From: Microbacteriaceae bacterium UBA963
GTDB taxonomy: Bacteria > Actinomycetota > Actinomycetes > Actinomycetales > Microbacteriaceae
Length of the DNA: 7,999 bases
Reading direction: 5' to 3'
Assembly: GCA_002292955.1 (NCBI GenBank)
Contig: DBCH01000080.1
Location: 1-7,999, forward strand
A program made the position numbers and the translations under genes. The notes beneath the pieces are model-generated. The model was not told the DNA's origin. It searched no databases and saw nothing but the letters and a program-made list of their open reading frames with translations. Every line of letters begins with the position of its first letter. The stretch's first letter is position 1. Shown in pieces: positions 6,803 through 7,999 of the stretch.

Positions 6803-6832
6803 TTGGCGCGCCGGCTGTATACCACGTAGTAT
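6803..6832 (+). promoter_or_regulatory. Candidate promoter for infA-rpmJ-rpsM-rpsK
   Basis: TTGGCG (6803-6808) and TAGTAT (6827-6832) are separated by 18 bases and resemble the housekeeping sigma-70-type -35 TTGACA and the actinobacterial TAnnnT -10 element. Transcription would start near 6839, giving an infA leader of about 100 bases. The position in the longest gap, ahead of a new block of genes, fits. The assignment is by eye only. Confidence 0.5.
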
Positions 6833-6863
6833 TAACCCTTGGTGTCTATTGGCATGCCTGCCG

Positions 6864-6904
6864 GCGTGTCTGAAGACGTCCGGTTCGCAATCCTGCGGAC
6901 ACGC
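6864..6904 (+). promoter_or_regulatory. Hairpin in the infA leader
   Basis: GCGTGTCTG (6864-6872) pairs with CGGACACGC (6896-6904): nine pairs, one of them a G-U. The loop is 23 bases. A shorter competing helix, GTCCG (6878-6882) with CGGAC (6896-6900), uses the same 3' bases, so the two cannot form together. It lies 34 bases before the infA ATG and has no T tract after it. The function is unknown; it may simply stabilise the 5' end of the mRNA. Confidence 0.4.
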
Positions 6905-6938
6905 ACGACCAGAAGCACGATGCAAACGAAGTGAGTGT

Positions 6939-7160
6939 ATGGCCAAGAAAGACGGCGTTATCGAGATCGAAGGCTCGGTTGTCGAAGCGCTGCCCAACGC
7001 CATGTTCCGCGTGGAGTTGACCAACGGCCACAAGGTTCTTGCCCACATTTCGGGCAAGATGCGCCAGCACTACATCCGAATCCTCCCCGAGGACAAGGTG
7101 ATTGTGGAGCTGAGCCCCTACGATCTCACACGCGGTCGCATCGTCTACCGCTACAAGTAG
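6939..7160 (+). CDS. infA: Translation initiation factor IF-1
   Basis: IF-1 is a one-domain OB-fold protein that occupies the ribosomal A site during initiation and helps IF-2 and IF-3. The product is 73 residues, the standard length, starting MAKKDGVIEIEGSVVEALPN and containing the family segments MFRVELTNGHKVLAHISGKMR (22-42) and LSPYDLTRGRIVYR (58-71). The ATG at 6939 is fixed by the family N-terminus; the frame is open far upstream, but those residues are unrelated. The SD is weak (GAAG around 6928-6931). It is probably the first gene of its own transcription unit. Confidence 0.98.
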   Translation: MAKKDGVIEIEGSVVEALPNAMFRVELTNGHKVLAHISGKMRQHYIRILPEDKVIVELSPYDLTRGRIVYRYK

Positions 7161-7164
7161 CCCC

Positions 7165-7210
7165 CGGGCCACCAACAGCGACTGGAAAGTAACGGCCGGC
7201 CCGTGAGGGC
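7165..7210 (+). promoter_or_regulatory. Competing inverted repeats before rpmJ
   Basis: CGGGCC (7165-7170) can pair with GGCCCG (7198-7203), a perfect 6-pair GC stem with a 27-base loop. The same 3' arm can instead fold locally: GCCC (7199-7202) with GGGC (7207-7210), closed by a GTGA loop of the stable GNRA type. The two pairings exclude each other, and both end upstream of the rpmJ SD. Function is not shown. Confidence 0.35.
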
Positions 7211-7239
7211 AGGTACGAGGACAGCGAAAAGGAAACATC

Positions 7240-7353
7240 ATGAAGGTCAACCCCAGCGTTAAGAAAATCTGTGACAAGTGCAAGGTCATCCGTCGCCACG
7301 GCAACGTTATGGTCATCTGCGAAAACCCTCGCCACAAGCAGCGCCAAGGCTAG
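7240..7353 (+). CDS. rpmJ: 50S ribosomal protein L36, zinc-binding form
   Basis: L36 is the smallest bacterial ribosomal protein and is placed in the 50S subunit late in assembly. The frame from ATG 7240 to TAG 7351-7353 gives 37 residues starting MKVNPSVKKICDKCKVIRRH. The zinc ribbon is complete: Cys11, Cys14, Cys27 and His32 (CDKC, then C-ENPRH). This is the zinc-dependent C+ paralogue, which in many actinobacteria is replaced by a cysteine-free copy under zinc starvation; no such copy is visible here. The SD is AAGGA-like at 7229-7233. It lies between infA and rpsM, the normal location. Confidence 0.97.
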   Translation: MKVNPSVKKICDKCKVIRRHGNVMVICENPRHKQRQG

Positions 7354-7411
7354 TACCCCACACACTTACCCGCACGACCCGCAATTGAATAGATACGAGC
7401 ACATCCACGAA

Positions 7412-7425
7412 CTCGCGAAAGCGAG
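7412..7425 (+). promoter_or_regulatory. GNRA-capped hairpin in the rpsM leader
   Basis: CTCGC (7412-7416), loop GAAA (7417-7420), GCGAG (7421-7425): a perfect five-pair stem with a stable GNRA tetraloop. It lies 6 bases before the pseudoknot candidate, and the two together look like one folded leader of the rpsM gene. No T tract follows, so it does not look like a terminator. Confidence 0.55.
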
Positions 7426-7431
7426 GGACAC

Positions 7432-7474
7432 CCTGGGACAGAGGCCCAGGCACCGGATGCGCCCCACACCTCTG
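7432..7474 (+). promoter_or_regulatory. Potential H-type pseudoknot upstream of rpsM
   Basis: Stem 1 is CCTGGG (7432-7437) with CCCAGG (7445-7450), loop ACAGAGG. Six of the seven loop bases, CAGAGG (7439-7444), are perfectly complementary to CCTCTG at 7469-7474 (stem 2). The linkers are 1 base (A7438), 0 bases between the stems, and 18 bases (7451-7468), which is favourable geometry for a coaxially stacked H-type pseudoknot. The structure ends 10 bases before the rpsM SD (AGGAGA, 7485-7490). In E. coli the alpha operon, which also begins with rpsM, is controlled by protein S4 through a pseudoknot at this location; the sequence here is not recognisably the same, and shared function is inference. 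Confidence 0.5.
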
Positions 7475-7497
7475 ATAAACACACAGGAGAAGCCACC

Positions 7498-7872
7498 ATG
7501 GCACGTCTCGCCGGAGTCGACATTCCACGCGATAAGCGCGTTGAAGTCGCCCTTACCTACATCTACGGCGTCGGCCGTACACGAGCAAAGAAGACGCTCG
7601 TAGATACCGGCATTAGCCCCGACATCCGGGTCAAGGATCTGACCGATGAGCAATTGATTGCTCTCCGCGACTACATCGAGGCCACCTTCCGCGTTGAGGG
7701 TGACCTGCGACGCGAGGTAGCAGCCGACATTCGCCGCAAGGTTGAGATCGGAAGCTACGAGGGTGTTCGCCACCGCAAGGGCCTGCCCGTTCGAGGTCAG
7801 CGCACCAAGACCAACGCCCGTACGCGCAAGGGTCCGAAGCGCACCGTTGCCGGAAAGAAGAAGGCCAAGTAG
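7498..7872 (+). CDS. rpsM: 30S ribosomal protein S13
   Basis: S13 lies in the head of the 30S subunit, contacts the 50S through bridges with L5, and touches P-site tRNA with its C-terminal tail. The product is 124 residues, normal length. It begins MARLAGVDIPRDKRVEVALT, has the YGVGRTRAKK helix-turn motif (23-32) and the signature GVRHRKGLPVRGQRTKTNAR (89-108), then a Lys-rich tail. The ATG at 7498 has a strong SD, AGGAGA at 7485-7490, with 7 bases spacing. The 144-base gap upstream is the second longest in the window and carries folded RNA elements. rpsK follows after 44 bases. Confidence 0.98.
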   Translation: MARLAGVDIPRDKRVEVALTYIYGVGRTRAKKTLVDTGISPDIRVKDLTDEQLIALRDYIEATFRVEGDLRREVAADIRRKVEIGSYEGVRHRKGLPVRGQRTKTNARTRKGPKRTVAGKKKAK

Positions 7873-7916
7873 CCGCTCGGCTCGCCTTCATTCAGAACAG
7901 GTTTTAGGAGAAGCAC

Positions 7917-7999
7917 ATGGCTACACCAAAGTCCGCGGTCCGCAAGCCGCGCAAGAAAGACAAGAAGAACATTGCTGTGGGCCAGGCCCACATCAAGTC
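7917..7999 (+). CDS. rpsK: 30S ribosomal protein S11, N-terminal part (3' truncated by window)
   Basis: S11 forms part of the 30S platform near the mRNA exit, with S18 and S6. Only 27 complete codons are inside the window: MATPKSAVRKPRKKDKKNIA, then VGQAHIK. This matches the basic N-terminus of actinobacterial S11, including the conserved GQAHIK that precedes the core. The ATG has a strong SD (AGGAGAAG from 7906). The gene runs off the right edge; the remainder, and any following rpsD or rpoA, are not visible. Confidence 0.96.
   Translation, partial: MATPKSAVRKPRKKDKKNIAVGQAHIK

Larger units (their letters stand above)
6769..6938 (+). other. 170-base intergenic region between map and infA
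   Basis: This is the longest non-coding stretch in the window and probably marks the end of the spc transcript and the start of a new transcription unit. It holds a candidate promoter (6803-6832) and a leader with a 9-pair hairpin (6864-6904), annotated separately. I see no GC hairpin followed by a T tract, so no classical terminator for map can be shown. Read-through from map is therefore possible. No small ORF with family resemblance is seen. Confidence 0.7.

Noticed and set aside
6784..6811. CGCGC/GCGCG inverted repeat after map as a transcription terminator
   Set aside because: Short stem, large loop, no T tract, and the 3' arm overlaps the candidate -35 element.
5986..6825. Long minus-strand open frame (279 codons) opposite map, and others opposite rplE (192-848) and rpsE (1988-2818)
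   Set aside because: High-GC coding DNA commonly leaves long open antisense frames. The translations have no recognisable family, and the plus-strand genes are certain.
6878..6900. GGTTCGCAATCC resembling a tRNA T-arm
   Set aside because: The loop and stem do not have correct T-arm pairing, and no acceptor, D or anticodon stems are found around it.
7366..7395. Promoter between rpmJ and rpsM (TTACCC, 18 bases, TAGATA)
   Set aside because: Only about half of the consensus positions match in each box. The stretch is AT-richer than its surroundings, but the evidence is too weak to list.

Overview
The window is a stretch of the conserved S10-spc-alpha ribosomal protein supercluster from a high-GC Gram-positive bacterium. 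Gene order (rplX-rplE-rpsH-rplF-rplR-rpsE-rpmD-rplO-secY-adk-map, then infA-rpmJ-rpsM-rpsK), high GC, frequent GTG starts, an adenylate kinase with the short zinc-free LID and the protein sequences all point to Actinomycetota. The missing rpsN between rplE and rpsH and the codon habits suggest Micrococcales, perhaps Microbacteriaceae; that finer placement is inference. Every complete gene is on the plus strand and looks intact. No mobile element, CRISPR array, tRNA or rRNA is visible.

Region 1 (1-3974) is the spc ribosomal protein block: the 3' end of rplX, then rplE, rpsH, rplF, rplR, rpsE, rpmD and rplO. Genes are packed tightly, with TAATG or GTGA stop/start overlaps at rplX/rplE, rplR/rpsE, rpsE/rpmD and rpmD/rplO. 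The one sizeable gap (816-885) lies where many bacteria carry rpsN, and it holds a bulged hairpin. Two proteins are oversized. S5 has an acidic then Arg-rich N-terminal tail plus an Ala/Lys C-terminal tail. L15 has a Lys/Ala/Pro N-terminal tail of about 117 residues with 15-residue repeats.

Region 2 (4012-6768) is secY-adk-map: the protein-export channel, adenylate kinase and methionine aminopeptidase, coupled to ribosome synthesis by co-transcription. secY and adk overlap by GTGA; map begins 7 bases after adk.

Region 3 (6769-7999) starts with a 170-base gap containing a plausible promoter and a hairpin leader, followed by infA, rpmJ, rpsM and the start of rpsK. The gaps before rpmJ and rpsM are long for this cluster and contain inverted repeats. 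The rpmJ-rpsM gap holds a GNRA-capped hairpin followed by a potential H-type pseudoknot whose second stem ends 10 bases before the rpsM Shine-Dalgarno sequence.

Overall the coding content is a textbook translation and secretion operon. The parts worth a second look are the rpsM leader, the L15 and S5 tails, and the structured gap in place of rpsN. All RNA structures were paired by eye, without energy calculation or comparative data.
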